DNA of 64,000 nt, from the NCBI GenBank assembly GCA_027596075.1, contig JADGJC010000133.1:42057-106056 (forward strand), given 5' to 3'. This document shows positions 36,918 to 50,845 of the stretch, piece by piece. Positions within the stretch are counted from its first letter, which is position 1; each line of letters begins with the position of its first letter. The notes under the pieces were generated by a model. It worked only from the letters and a program-made list of their open reading frames with translations. It was not told where the DNA came from and searched no databases. The translations under genes and the position numbers were made by a program. Source of the stretch: Rhizophlyctis rosea (Eukaryota > Chytridiomycota > Chytridiomycetes > Rhizophlyctidales > Rhizophlyctidaceae).

Positions 36918-37362
36918 AATCAGTTTTGGTGTTGGATTTAATGATTTGTTTTGTACGATGATGGAATTGGGATGGATCAGTGTAATCCTTATATTGACTT
37001 TCGCTTTTGTGCGCTTTGGCAAGGGTGGAAGTTGCTGGCCACTTCTTCCCACGTAGAGTAGAGATACCCCTGTAAACTTCCTGTTTGTTTGTTTAGTTTA
37101 GAAATTCCTTTAATTTTCTGTAGCAAGTACTTGGTTCAAGGGTAGCAGACAGGTACCCGTTTCACCACTGAGGTTTTCCCATCTGCGGCTTTTGCACTTG
37201 TCAGTCATTCGGTCAGCAAGTCTTTGCCACATTTGAAAATCATCACCATACCAAGCAGGCTCATTTGAGAATCACAATGGCTGACCGGTGTACTTTTGTT
37301 CTCGCATCTCAAGGACACGGTGAGATCTATTCACGGAAATACAACACACATGTTTGCCATGT
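36918..37362. other. Intergenic, convergent
   Basis: 445 bp of 3' flanking DNA between convergent genes. Nothing recognised. Confidence 0.4.
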
Positions 37363-38513
37363 TCAAACTACTACACCCGTATGAACAAGATCGAATCCGT
37401 GTGCAATGTGCAGTAGCCTTGCATCGACAGCAAACCCTCGTGATTGGAATTCTGCAATAATATGATCAGCACATATCTCTTGGATGCGCTGATCATAATC
37501 TTACCTGTCAATCTATTGAGCAACCCTTTCAGTGGCACTACATGAATATCTATGTGTTCTCCGGGCTCGGGTGTGGGCGTTACAGTGGCGTTGTGGGGAG
37601 ATGCTTTATCCACCTGCGGAACATATCAGTGCACATGATGCATCACCTAGAGCTACATGCAAACGCTACCTCAACCACTACCTGCAAACTGATGTTAGGT
37701 ACAGGCAAGCAAAAGGTTTTGAAGATGGTGCGATTGACTCACAAGTTTCATGTTGGCGTTTGTGATTCCGGGGTCATTGAACATGAGAGATGAGGAACTG
37801 ATTACACTCCCTGAGTAACCTGTTTCTTCCTGTAATCAATCATGTCATACGTAAGATGCATTCAAGGACATATGGATTGCTCATTGTAAGATCTGACCTT
37901 TAGTTCCCGAACCGCTGCTTCCTCTGCCGTTTCTCCCTTGTCTACCAAGCCTGTGATTTATCCATAGGTGAATAGTGGAGTCACAGCTCTACGGAGAAAG
38001 GACTAACCAGCAGGAAGTTCCACAACAGATGCGCCGACAGGAGGCCGAAATTGTGTTACCAATATGGTTTCTGGGCTACTTGAGGAATTTTTCAAAATAG
38101 CAAGAATGCCCACTCCTGGCAAATAGACTAGCGGTAGGTTCGCGTTGCTTTGTGGCATATTCCTTTGAAACTCACGCACCATCACAATCCCCGCTCCGCG
38201 TCGTTCGTTCAGCTGATTCCCACGTCTGCTGGCGTGTTCAGCGTCGCACCTCAGACGTAAAATGATCACGTGGCACCCATACCCGCTCTTTTCCTTCCTG
38301 GTCAACATAATTTATACGGTGCAGATTCACCCATTTTGCGTCTTTGTTTTCCAAAGCCACTTTGTTTACAATGCGTGGGTTGGTGGACATCGAGGAGGAT
38401 GGAACTCCGGATTTCAAGTTAGTCGGACTTTTGTGGAGTGGGAACCGTGTGGCGGGTGTAATATAACGAGTTAGTATGGAGGATTGCACTCGTGGGACCG
38501 TTCTGAGAAGCAT
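37363..38513 (-). CDS. YSA1: ADP-ribose pyrophosphatase (Nudix, NUDT5/YSA1 type)
   Basis: Hydrolyses ADP-ribose and related ADP-sugars to AMP and sugar phosphate. Exons 38513-38277, 38228-38180, 38115-38008, 37950-37898, 37829-37743, 37681-37670, 37613-37505 and 37451-37363 give 247 aa. From the second Met (38390, MSTNPRIVNKVALENKDAKW) the enzyme is 206 aa, the usual NUDT5 length. Family blocks: WESAERTTRSGDCDGVGILA (human WESVKRTTRK), TILVTQFRPPVGASVVELPA, the Nudix box GLVDKGETAEEAAVRELKEE then TGY (G-x5-E-x7-REUxEExGU complete), NDPGITNANMKL, PKGLLNRL-like helix and a final VDARLLHIAHG. Exon 6 is a 12-nt micro-exon (VVVE). The 41-residue extension from ATG 38513 (MLLRTVPRVQSSILTRYITP) looks like a mitochondrial presequence, so two starts could feed mitochondria and cytosol. 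Confidence 0.9.
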
Positions 38514-39032
38514 GGGAAGATTGGTATGCAGATGGTTGCGACGGGATAAAAGGTTGACAAGTCGTCGCTGTAGCCAGCGCCGCGGTGGTGGTCTGAGTGA
38601 AGGCCAGGGCCAAGTGATGGCACAGTCATCCAAAGCCACAAGTTCGCCAGGGTCCATAGGGGTCCATGACTACCCATTTTGCTCACAGCTGCCCAGGTGT
38701 TGCGCACAGCCATTTGTTGTTGGAGTCAATAACCAGAAGAAAAGCGGTTGCTATAGCAATATTTTCATCATCGCTTCTGTGTTAGCTCCAGCTCAGTCAC
38801 GCAGCGCATGCACATCCCGCCGAGAGAAGCACATATGGTTTAGGACCAATTGACCAGCACATGCGAACGTTGTAGTTAACCTTGACGCATTGACATATAG
38901 ATGAATCTATCACTCAGCGTACCTTCTATAAAAAATGTTATTGAATCGACAAAGGTATTGCTCATACGCTGTAAATAAATGTTGTTGGTCCTTCTCATTT
39001 TGTAGTGACTGCACAGTGGTTTTCACATCCTT

Positions 39033-39070
39033 TCAGTCTGTTGCTACCACCAACTGAGCTAAGACCTGAC
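39033..39070 (-). pseudogene. tRNA 5'-half relic
   Basis: Read on the minus strand, TAGCTCAGTTGGTGGTAGCA followed by ACAGACTG repeats the D arm and first anticodon-stem strand of the intact tRNA-Tyr 360 bp away (one difference in the D arm). It then loses similarity and has no T arm. Confidence 0.5.
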
Positions 39071-39223
39071 GCGCGCCAATTCTGACACTGCAAATTTACT
39101 CGTTTGGACCTATGTAGTCCAAAAATGAAACACTCTTCCTACCTTTTGTTCATAGTTTCTCGCTATACAGTTTGTCCGTCGACATTCGTTTTGCAATATA
39201 TCGGACCCCTCAACTGGTCCGAA

Positions 39224-39258
39224 ACAGCTCAATTGGTAGTACTGGTAAAAGCAACAGA
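39224..39258 (+). pseudogene. tRNA 5'-half relic, interrupted
   Basis: CAGCTCAATTGGTAGTA, then about 10 unrelated bases, then AGCAACAGA, the same pieces as in the D arm and anticodon stem of tRNA-Tyr. No anticodon loop or T arm follows. Confidence 0.4.
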
Positions 39259-39428
39259 TAGCCTGCCCTCCCAGCAACTCAGCCGATGGTCAAAATTTTT
39301 ACGTTTGCGACCATGACGCATTGTATGCGATTGCTGAAAAGCTTGGAGCACAATCCTAACAAGCGCATGTCGACGCAATTTTTGGCTTGTATATGTATAT
39401 AAATTGCCAATGGTACTTTCACAACAAT

Positions 39429-39513
39429 CCGGTCATAGCTCAGTTGGTAGTAGCAACAGACTGTAGTGTTCCAAGCAATCTGTGGGTCCCCGGTTCGACT
39501 CCGGGTGACCGGA
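39429..39513 (+). tRNA. tRNA-Tyr(GUA) with intron
   Basis: A complete cloverleaf can be drawn: acceptor CCGGTCA/TGACCGG with A as discriminator; D arm GCTCAGTTGGTAGTAGC; anticodon stem ACAGA/TCTGT; loop C-T-GTA-G...A with an 11-nt intron (39467-39477) right after position 37, where nuclear tRNA introns sit; T arm CCCGG-TTCGACT-CCGGG. A T6 run follows within five bases as RNA polymerase III terminator. Eukaryotic tRNA-Tyr genes regularly carry such an intron. Confidence 0.93.
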
Positions 39514-39877
39514 TTATTTTTTGTGTTTCCGTCTTTTGTGGTTCTTTCTTACTTTCTCTATTTGTGCGTGAGCGTGGGGTTGAATGTGGCACCATCCGGA
39601 ACATGGCAGATGGAAGATCCAGGAGAGGCTGAAAACTGTACTTTGAAGTGCACGCCAGGAAATCAGCATAAACCATATTTCCACACGACACCATGCTTCA
39701 AATGTCAAGCCCTCTCCCACTTCAAAATGGTCAATAAGGAAGCATGCATCTTGAATTACGTCAAAGCGTAAAAGTAAAATCATAATCACAGGAAAAAGGA
39801 AAAGAGGGAAACCCTAACGGCAAAAATGCAGATCTGCACACCATCCAGAGAATTACCCACAGTCAAAGGAGATCCCA
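39514..39877. other. Intergenic
   Basis: 364 bp between tRNA-Tyr and the RRP6 stop. Nothing recognised beyond the T-run terminator. Confidence 0.4.
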
Positions 39878-42800
39878 TCATTTGAAGAAATTGCCACTCC
39901 GATTTCCAGACTTCATGCGAGCGTTGCCTCGGGGATCCTTCCGCTGTAATGGACAGAAACGGACGTCATCAGATTAGATTGACACTGCATGAGACACCGG
40001 CGCACTACACGCGGATCGCAAAGTGAGCCAGAAGCACAAGCAAAACTCACCTCACCCCCCTTCTTCCCCCCCTCCGCAAACGGCGAATACACCTCCTTCC
40101 CCCTCACACTCGTAAAACCCTCCTTCGCCCTCTTCCCCGGCGGCTCCCCACTACCCGCATCAGCCCCACCCCCAACAACACTCTTGGCCTTCGAGTAATC
40201 AAACGGTTGAAAATCACTCGGTGGCGTCGCGTTACCACCACCACCGGCACCACCCTTCCCCTTCCCCTTCTTCCGCTTCTTTGATCCGGTGTCACGGATC
40301 TTGACCACATATTCGACTTCCATGTCCGAGCCTGAGTCGCCCGAGGAGATGGTTATGAGTTCTGAAGTGTTGGGTTGTGGGGGTGCGGGTGTTGTTGTGG
40401 TGGTGAGTATTGGTTGGGGTACGGATGATGATGGCGGTGTTGCAGTGGGTTGAGTTGTCGCCACTGGTTGTGGAGCAGGAGGTTTGGCTCCATCAGCCCT
40501 TCTCAACAACCCCTCAACACTAGGCGGCGAAAGGTACAAAGAACTCTTGATCTGCAACGCCTTCGCCCGACTCCGCTCCTCCTCCTCATCCTCCTCCAGT
40601 CCCCCCTCCCCAAACAAAACACTAAACCTCGCAACCTGCACCCGCTCCGTCGCCGTCTCAAACACCAAATCCGCCCCACGGCTCACCGAAAACAAATTCG
40701 ACGTCGCCGCAACAGTAACATCAGCCACCCGCGCCGCAGGCGTCCCAGGAGTCTCATCATCATCCTCATCCATATCATCCCCTTGCTCCCCACCACCACC
40801 ATCAAACCTCACATGCACAGGTCCCCGCCGCTTCCGATCCTCCCATTCCCGCTCCCTCTGCGCAATCTCCGCCTGCAGCTTTTCCATTTCGGCCTGACGT
40901 CTCTCCACGCTCTCCCGCGCATCAACACGCGTGTGATCAATCAACGAAGCGATCTCATTGGCGTACATGCGTACCAATGCCGGGGTAGGGTTCGAGCATA
41001 TGGCTAGAACGTTCAGCGACTCCACTGGCATGCTCGTCGTGAGGGCAAAGAGCTGGTAGTCCGGTATGACGAAACGTGGAGATTCGTCTTCTTCTCTGGC
41101 GATGTGATCGCGCCATGCGTGCAACGCCCGGAAGACCGCAAAGTTTTCGGCCGTCCAGGCTCCACCACGGTATTTGCGCATGGTGGTTCGCCACCCCATT
41201 GCTCCCATTCCATTCTCCGCGTCATACATGTCCTTTTCGTAGCGCTTCAATGCCGTTTGCTGGGACTTCTCCAGTGTGGCGCGAAGTAGATGGTGCGTTT
41301 CGGCGTCTGAGATGGTGAGGATTTCGTTGCGCATGCGGTCGTAGATGTAAAGGAGGTAGTGGGTATCGGAGCGAGCGTAGTTCAGGAGTTCGGCAGGGAG
41401 GGGTCTGCTTACAGTGTTCAGCCCAGGACCCAGAATCGCAAAATTGCAAAATCACTCATGACATACCGTATCCGCCAGTCAGACCGTTGGTATTGCTTGT
41501 TTGCATCAACATTGCAGTAAAATTTCAGCAGATATGCCAAACTGTGATGTGGCATTTCGAGTGTATGCGACGCATGATAGGTATCGAACAGATCAACAAC
41601 ATAGAGCCCAAAGTCCTTTTGCAACCACACAATGTCGGATTCTGCACCGTGAAAGACCTGCACAATACAAAGTTAGACATAAGACTGGCAACATATCGGG
41701 AACACTATGGCGCACCTTCACAATGTTGGGATTCGTGAAGCTTGAGTTCAGGACATGCATATGACTTCGCAACACCAAGGTATCAATAATGAAATCCTCT
41801 TTTCGCGTCGAAACTTGCATCAAGCAAGTGAACCCTTGGTACGATCTGTAATCGTGATGCTTCAATTTAAAATGGTAAGTAATCACGCAAAACGCTCAAA
41901 TTCTGCAAATGATTATCTTACCTCAAGATCGACTGCAAACTCGCTGACACCATCCAATATGGATGCTAGCTCCTTCAGCTTCTCTTCAGTATCGACCCAC
42001 GTAAATGGCGTCTTCTCCATAGGCGCATATAGTTCTTCCGGACGCTGGGAGAACACATGAGGTGGGTATTGAATGTTGTGGATCTCGTATTCGTACGGAT
42101 GCGGTAGGCTGCGATGGGTCATGAGTGTGAGTCATCGCGACAGGGTAATGGATTTCACACCATCATTGCGTACCTGAATGTCGAAGAGTTTGCATCCGTG
42201 ATACCAAGCGTCTTCACATGTTGCTCCATTTCCGGTGATATATCCGATGATCCAGGCAACCCATAATCCAGAGGTCGTAGCGCATTCGGTTTGTAAGTGA
42301 TCTTCCGAACAAAGGGGTTGTTTGAATTGTCAATCTTGTCTTCGAACCGCAGCTGGGGCCGGACGATATTTGTTGCTTGCACATATTTCACGTCTTTGCC
42401 CTTATGAGCCAGTTGCAGCGCTACGGGTGCTGATTGCTTCATGAAAGTTCCAGGTGCTGTTTTCTTGTTTGCTCCGGTTACTTCGTCAAGGCAGATGTCC
42501 TGTGTGTGATTCCGTTAAGTTCCTCAGGCTTCCAAAGTAAGACAAGCAGAAACTTACAGCTTTCTCGAGCAAATTATCGACGACATCGACAACATGATCG
42601 TATCGATCCACAACGTCATCCACATCCTCATAGCGAACTACACGGTCGTCCCCTGCAGTAGCCTCCGCTGCTGCGTGCAGCACCAGTTGGTTGTACAGCT
42701 CCAACAGGTCATCGCTCACAACTCGTAATCTTTCGCTGAAATCGTGAGATGAGGATCGATAGAAGGCAAGGTCTCCCGGTGACAGGAAGGCGGAGGCTTT

Positions 42801-42893
42801 GGTGACCTCCACTAATGATTTGAAGACGGCGTCGGCGTAGGGCGAGAAGGTTTCCCGAGAAAGCTCACTCTCCGAGTTCGTGACCCCCTCCAT
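39878..42893 (-). CDS. RRP6: Exosome exonuclease RRP6 (EXOSC10)
   Basis: The distributive 3'-5' exonuclease of the nuclear exosome (rRNA and snoRNA trimming, decay of aberrant RNA). Exons 42893-42558, 42499-42174, 42108-41922, 41859-41716, 41657-41467, 41404-40051 and 39943-39878 give 867 aa (human 885). Order: PMC2NT region ([20 protein letters not shown]), linker ([20 protein letters not shown]), DEDDy exonuclease core with its four acids and Tyr ([56 protein letters not shown]), HRDC domain ([17 protein letters not shown]), and a charged disordered C-terminus ending [20 protein letters not shown]. The start [15 protein letters not shown] is preferred to an ATG 27 codons upstream. Head-to-head with RVB1. 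Confidence 0.95.
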
Positions 42894-43349
42894 GCCGCAA
42901 AGTGGGTGTGAATTGAGGAACTTGGTTCGATGACCGGAGTGTCCGCGACGCAGCCAAATAAACGGTGCCTCCAATTGATAGGTGCTTCCGAACTTTTATA
43001 GGAACGACAGTGAAACTTCCAGGTCGATTGCGTTTTGGAGGAGCAAGGCAAGTTACAGCAAAAAGGACAAATATATTTTTGGTCCTCTCAGAATTTGGAA
43101 TGTGCTGCGCTCTGGATGGAACCACACTGCTTTGAGCCAAGCCACATACGCGCGACAAGATGAATTTTGGATGCGAATGTAAACAATTTTGATTACCATG
43201 TTGCTTCCTACACACAATACAGCCAATACCCTCAACTGCAAAGCGTGGGAAACAGGATACGCATCCCAACCTATACTCCCAACTACATCGCAGCCTCAAT
43301 CCCATCACGAACCTTCCCACGCTATAAACCCACCTCGCTTTGAAACAAT
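42894..43349. promoter_or_regulatory. Divergent promoter region, RRP6 and RVB1
   Basis: 456 bp between opposed starts; no named element found. Both products act in nuclear RNA and chromatin machinery, so co-regulation is plausible but unproven. Confidence 0.45.
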
Positions 43350-45265
<1,916 letters not shown>

Positions 45266-45390
45266 TTTTCTTCGTAATTGCTTGCGCAATATGATTGATT
45301 GTGCTTTTGACCTTGCATGTGAGGAGTTTCTTGTTGGTAGAGGTTCATTGTTGTTATGGACAGAGCGAGGAGTGTGTGACGAGCCCTATG

Positions 45391-48300
45391 TTACATCCAG
45401 TACTTCATCTTGAAGAACTGGACCAATTCGGGCTGTATGTGCAACGTAATGATCAGTTCGATGCATACCAAAAAAACACCCCAAACAACTCAGAACGCAA
45501 ACGGATCTCTCAAAACTCACATCATCAACCCCCTTCCGATTAACCTCCGCATAAACCCTCATCAAAACCCCATACTTCCCTTCCTTATCCAACACATCCA
45601 AATACTTTTGCAGCGTCTTCAACCCCATACACCGCCCCTCGACAACTAAACTCCTTATAAGCCTCTCATCATCATAACACTTTTCCTTCATGAAACACCG
45701 CGTGACTTCGCCGTGGAGGTATAGCTCGTCTTGGGGTATTGGGGTTGTGGCGGTGAGGAGGGGTGTGAAGGGGTAGGAGGCGTAGAGGGAGCCGGCTGCT
45801 AGGAGGGGGGTTGTTTGTGTTGGGGAAATGGGGGGAAGGGAGAGGGAGGGGTGCGTTTCGAGGAGGGCGCCGAGTTCGATGTAGGTGTCTATGTGGGTGG
45901 GATTTAGATGGAGGGCGGAGGTGTAGTGGGTGAGGATTTGGGGGAGGAGGGTANNNNNNNNNNTTTTGTTGTTCTTTTTTTTGTTTTTTGTCGTTTTTGG
46001 GGTTTTTTTTTTTTTTGTGGTGTTGTTTTGTTGTGGGGGTTGGGGGGGGGGGGGGAGGGTGAGGGGGAACCAGGTTGGGGGAGGCGACGGGAGAGGATGC
46101 GAGCTAGGCCTAGGCGGGATTGGTAGAGGGGTTTGTGGATTGTTTTGCGTTCTTGTGCTGACGCTGAGGGTTCTTTTTGGGCTTCTGTTGGTTGTGGTTG
46201 CGCGGTAGGTGTCGGGTTTGTCTTTGCGGGGGATTTGGACTTAGTGTCTGGTGTCGGCTGTGTAGGTGAACCGGCCTTGGCTGTTGGTTTAGTGTCCGTC
46301 GATTTTGTTGTTGGTTTTGTTGAAGATTTGGCTGCTGCCGCCGGTGCAGGAGTGACTTTCTTCGCTGCGGTTACCGTCGCAGCCTTCATCTCCGGCGCAG
46401 CCTTTGCCGTAGACTGTTTTGCAGGCTCCTTCACCTTCGCCGGTGCCGGAGTTCTAGTAGCTGGAGCTGGAGCCGGTCTCCCAACAGGCGCTTTGGCAGC
46501 AGGGCCCGTCGCTTTCACCCCCGGTTTAGCAGCCACCTTCGTCGTCTCCTTCCCCACACCACCCCCCTTCCCTCCCTTTGCTCCAGCTGCAGCAACCAAA
46601 CTAGCCTGCACCGCCGCCTCCGCCTTCTCTCCAACCTCCATCTCCTTCCACCACCGTTGCTCAAAAACCGCACCCAAATTCCCACCCTCATATTCCGCTT
46701 CAATGCTAGCCTTGAACGTTTCTTCCGCCCATCGGATCAAATCAGCCGCTCCCTCCGCCGCGGGATCGAGGTCGTACTTTCGTAATTGGGCATCACCCAG
46801 GATGTACAGATACTTTGGGTTTGTGGGGTCCAGTTTGACAAGATATTGGGCGGTACTTTCGAGAAGGTTAAGGGACGTCGCATCACCCGTAGTTTGGGTG
46901 TCGGTTCCCAGGAGGACGGGAATGAGATCCGCTAGGTTCTTTTGTATCGTAGTTGTGCGTAATGTCGCGTATGGTGATGGAGGAACTTTCGGCAACACGC
47001 GGAGAAGCTCTTTCAACACCGTACAAATACTCTGCGACATCTGCGTATACATTACGGAGCGCCGGGACGTGCGGAGCATCTGTTCAGGAAGTTGGTAGAG
47101 GATGTCGGAAAGAATCTGAGCAGCATCTGCTGGCCGGGACAGGAGGCGGTATCCTGCTGCTAGGGATGTCAGGGAGAGAATGCAGAGGGGGTTGTCTAGA
47201 CGGTAGGGGGAGTCGATGAGTAGTTTGAGAGAAGGGGTTGCGGGACGGTGCCAGAGGGTTTCGGGGAAGGTGGCAAAATCTTTGAGGAGGTGAAGGGCTA
47301 TTTGGATTAGGTCGATTGAGGGGAGGGGTGTGGAGAGTTGGAGTATGCATGCGCCCTGGTGAGGTAAGGAAAGGGTATTGTTAGTCAGCGGTGAGCGGTG
47401 GGACATGTGCGACATACCCGTAAAGCTCGTGCGAGGCCAAGGAAGGGTTTCAGTGCTAGCGCTCGTTGCAGGTACATGGAGCTTTCTGATACTTTGCCTG
47501 CCAGGAGGAGGATTCTGCCACAGTGAAGACTTCGACATGATGGAGAAGAATTAGATACCGGAATCAATCAAAATCGAGATTGATGCATCTACCCTATATA
47601 CCCACTTTGCTTCCGCATTATCCGGGTTGATCGCCACCGCAGTCTTATACTTCTCAATAACATGCTCAATCTCAATTCCCCTCGCCTTACTCGCAGCCTC
47701 ACCCAACGCATCCCCTCCACTACCCGCCATCTGCTTGATTTTCCAAGCATACAGTCCTCGAACTTCAGCCGCCTAAAATAAGAACGCAACTGTAAACTCA
47801 TCACTCTTTGCCACACAAATCTGTACAGCCACCTCCACCTACCTGATCAGAAAGCCCCAACCCCTTCAACCTCTGATACTCCCCCTCAATTGCCCTAACC
47901 TTCGCCGCATCACTGGCACCCCCAGCAACACCCAACGACTCCAACAACCCCTCCACCTCATCCGCCATAAAACTCTCTGCCGCTTCGTCGTTATCACTTG
48001 CTTTACTTCTCCCTGTTTGGACGGGCGCGGGAAATAGGGCCGAACACATCAGAGCTTCTTCGAGGACCATTCCTAGACGGAGGTGGAGGTCGTCGTTTTG
48101 GGTGCTGCCTTTTTCGCGGTGGAATTGGATGGCTGTTGCGAGGTGGTGGGAGGCCGTTTGGAGGTGGGAGATTTGGGGGAGGGTGGAGGGTGAGCCGAAG
48201 GAGGTGGTGGCGGAGAGGAGGGCGGGGTGGAGGGTTGAGAGGTAGGATGTGATGGCTTTTTCGGATGCGGCAATGCATTCTGGTACGGAGGTTGGAGAAG

Positions 48301-49912
48301 TTTTTTTGTCGATTAGTTGTTGTTCCCATGTTGGTGAGGTTGTGGTGTCAATTGTGGGTGTGGGGAGAGGTGGGAGTTTGGAGATGCAGAAACGGGGGTG
48401 GATGTCTTTGTCCAGGAGCGGAACCTTCTTTCCGCAGTCGGGGCAGGTTGTTGTGCAGGAAGATTTGTGTTTTCCGTCTGTGAGTTCTTTGGCGTCTATG
48501 AAGGCTGCTCCGCATTCTTCGCAACCTCCCATAGGTGAATGAGAAGTCGTGACGTGGTTGACCAAGTCACCGTATGGGATTTTTGTTATATTGCATCCCG
48601 TCTTCTCAAAAGGGCATCCGACCTCCACTGCCGCCAACACCCTCTCTGCCTCTCCATCTGGTTCAACAAGCGGGTTATTCGTCCACGACGGCGTCCCGTG
48701 TCCACTGTCCGGACATAATGGACACTGTGTTGAACTTTCGTTGGCTTTCAGATCTGCGACGAGGTTTTCCGTTGAGGAGCGGTTCAGCTGGGGGGCTTTG
48801 GATGCTGATGTGCGTTGAGCTTTGTAGAGTTCAAGACACGTGGAACAGTAAGTGTGCGTGCAGGTGGATGGTGAAGGACGGACGTAGAAACGTGGACGGA
48901 AGATTAAGGAGCTGCATAGTGAGCAAATCAGGTTTTGTGGAATGTTATTGGACAGGGGTATGGGAAAGGATCCAAGTTTGTCTGCCAAAGATTTGTGCTT
49001 GTCAGTTTGATGTGGGCGGTTGAAAACGCTGTCGATGATGTGACATACCTCGGCGGATCGTGATGTGGTATGTCTCCTCTTTTGAACCATCAGCAGACTT
49101 CACATGAAATGACGTGGTGGTGTCTCCAGGGTTAAGCGCGATGGCGTCTCCAGAAGCAGATGGTTGAATGGTAGACTTTGGATTGAGAGGCAGGGCCTTT
49201 ATGGTAACTTTGTTGACAGCTCCTCCTACAGATGCGGCAGCCTTCAATGTGTATCATCATGAATTTGTACAGCATAAGTATGGTATGGATAACTTACATA
49301 CCAACAAGCAACATATATCTCGTCTCAAGTTTATGAAAGTCTGGTCGTAGAACACCGTCTGAGAGATCGAATCCTCTCAGCGTTGCATCACTTCCTACAT
49401 TGAGCTACGATGAGTATTTGGAAAGGAGAGATTGCATGAAATAACGACGCCGCTCCTTACCAGATGGTCGATACACCTGGATGGTATAGACAGACGATGA
49501 CCCATCCACGGCGTCCACCTTAATGTCAACCAAGGTGTCTCCTTCTCGGATTGGGACAGCTGGCGCATATGTGCATTGAGTGCTATGAACTTGCTCACTG
49601 CCGGCGTAAGTGATTTCTCTCACCTCCATCACTGCCCATCTTCTGAACTTGACAGAACGCATCCCCCTCCGTTGGCGCGGCAGTAAATATGAGTGCTATG
49701 TGGATCACGCATTGTGTCAATATTCTGTTGTCACTCCTTGATATGTTGGACCGAACCGCTTTGAACGGTTGAGAACAACACTCACAATCAACATCGCTGG
49801 CAACCGAACATGTGTAACTTTTGATGTTCTTTTGGAAAGGCGGTTGGAGCTCGATAGCTTCTTTCGTGTCTTTCCGGGATACTTTGAGCGTTCTAAGAGA
49901 TGAGTCGTCCAT
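45391..49912 (-). CDS. Cadherin-like / RING / TRAF-finger / TPR mosaic protein
   Basis: Function unknown. Exons 49912-49786, 49695-49624, 49589-49461, 49394-49302, 49225-49049, 48981-47843, 47772-47606, 47529-47418, 47355-45521 and 45432-45391 all join in phase up to the gap; roughly 1,230 aa. Part 1: two cadherin-like beta-sandwich repeats (KNIKSYTCSVASDVDSLIFT; DATLRGFDLSDGVLRPDFHK). Part 2: RING (CSLCSSLIFRPRFY, CTHTYCSTCLELY, CPLCPDSG). Part 3: TRAF-type fingers (GCPFEKTGCNITKIPYGDLV, HSPMGGCEECGAAF, CTTTCPDCGKKVPLLD). Part 4: TPR units (YKTAVAINPDNAEANLHCGR, YLQRALALKPFLGLARALR, LVKLDPTNPKYLYILGDAQL) and, after a Lys/Ala/Pro/Thr-rich linker, HYTSALHLNPTHIDTYIELG. It ends PELVQFFKMKYWM. 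A RING with TRAF fingers suggests a ubiquitin ligase scaffold. A 10-N gap (45954-45963) breaks the linker, so frame and length there are unknown. Confidence 0.72.
45954..45963. other. Assembly gap (10 N)
   Basis: Ten N inside the TPR-protein gene, flanked by long T and G runs on the plus strand (about 45964-46060). The gap size is probably nominal, so the frame on the two sides need not agree. Confidence 0.99.
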
Positions 49913-50760
49913 GGTCTTTTGCGACAGTCTGTACGTGAGCGGACATTTGGCTGGGGCAAGTCAGGATGAAGGGCACCTGGTAGGGTGATCGGAATCGGCT
50001 GAACGGGCTTTGTTATCGGGCTTGGACTTGGTAAATTGATCGAGGAGATGCGACACCTTGAGATATCACACTTGAGAATGTATGCAAAATGCAGTTGACT
50101 ACGGCATCTAGTCGCAATATTACTTGTGCGTCCCATATTGAAAGACACGCCCTGACGGTGCTGCAGGTTTGGCAAGGACCCTTGGACGCGTCTCGACCGA
50201 ACGCTGCGCGGTTGGTCATCATCACCGGTTACCCGAACCGTTTGTACATGGAAAGCCATACGTATGCTCTGTACACGGTATGCTATACGAATTCAATGAT
50301 ATACGTGCAAACAAGATTGCCGCAACGCATGGGAAACCCACCCAAAAACGAGCATCATGGAGAATGGTTGCAAAGAAGTCCCAAAGTCCATCCATATTGA
50401 ATATATTGTGATGCATGTTGTTGTCATATTGGTCTGCGAATCACCATTTTTAACCCCCACAACTCCCAAGCTGATAATGAAACACCTGGTGTTGTTTGGA
50501 CCGAGCTGATCATGTGTGCAATTATGGTTGACTCTTATATTCCGATGTTGACCCTTGCACACTGAATGCCCTTGAACTCATCAACACCGACAGTTGCGCA
50601 CCGTGAGATTGAAACCAACGCTCTGAAGATGCCACATGATCGTCTGGCACAACAAAATGGCAGATGACTCATTATTGGCGGGTTACCTACCTTTGAATGA
50701 TCGCTCATCCCAACTTTTCGTACTAGCAAAAGGAAAATGTAATGAAAAAAAAAAGAAAAA
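49913..50760. other. Intergenic, upstream of the mosaic gene
   Basis: 848 bp. A 180-codon minus-strand frame (49717-50259) overlaps exon 1 of the mosaic gene in another frame and is not credible. The right end (about 50740-50760) is an A-rich run acting as the tRNA-Phe terminator on the minus strand. Confidence 0.4.
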
Positions 50761-50845
50761 TGCTCCCTTCGTGGATTGAACACGAGACCTTCAGATTGCA
50801 GAAGTCGACTTCAGTCTGACGCTCTCCCAGCTGAGCTAAGGAAGC
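50761..50845 (-). tRNA. tRNA-Phe(GAA) with intron
   Basis: Minus-strand cloverleaf: acceptor GCTTCCT/AGGGAGC with discriminator A; D arm GCTC-AGCTGGGA-GAGC; anticodon stem TCAGA/TCTGA with loop C-T-GAA-G...A interrupted after position 37 by about 12 nt; T arm TCGTG-TTCAATC-CACGA. Mature length is 73 nt. T runs follow directly as terminator. A short intron at this site is usual for fungal tRNA-Phe. Confidence 0.94.

Larger units (their letters stand above)
38514..39428. other. Intergenic with decayed tRNA pieces
   Basis: 915 bp with no coding signal. Apart from upstream DNA of YSA1 it holds two partial copies of a tRNA 5' half, listed separately. Confidence 0.45.

Noticed and set aside
49717..50259. 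180-codon minus-strand ORF upstream of the mosaic gene
   Set aside because: Overlaps exon 1 and exon 2 of the mosaic gene in another frame and is low-complexity and basic without homology.
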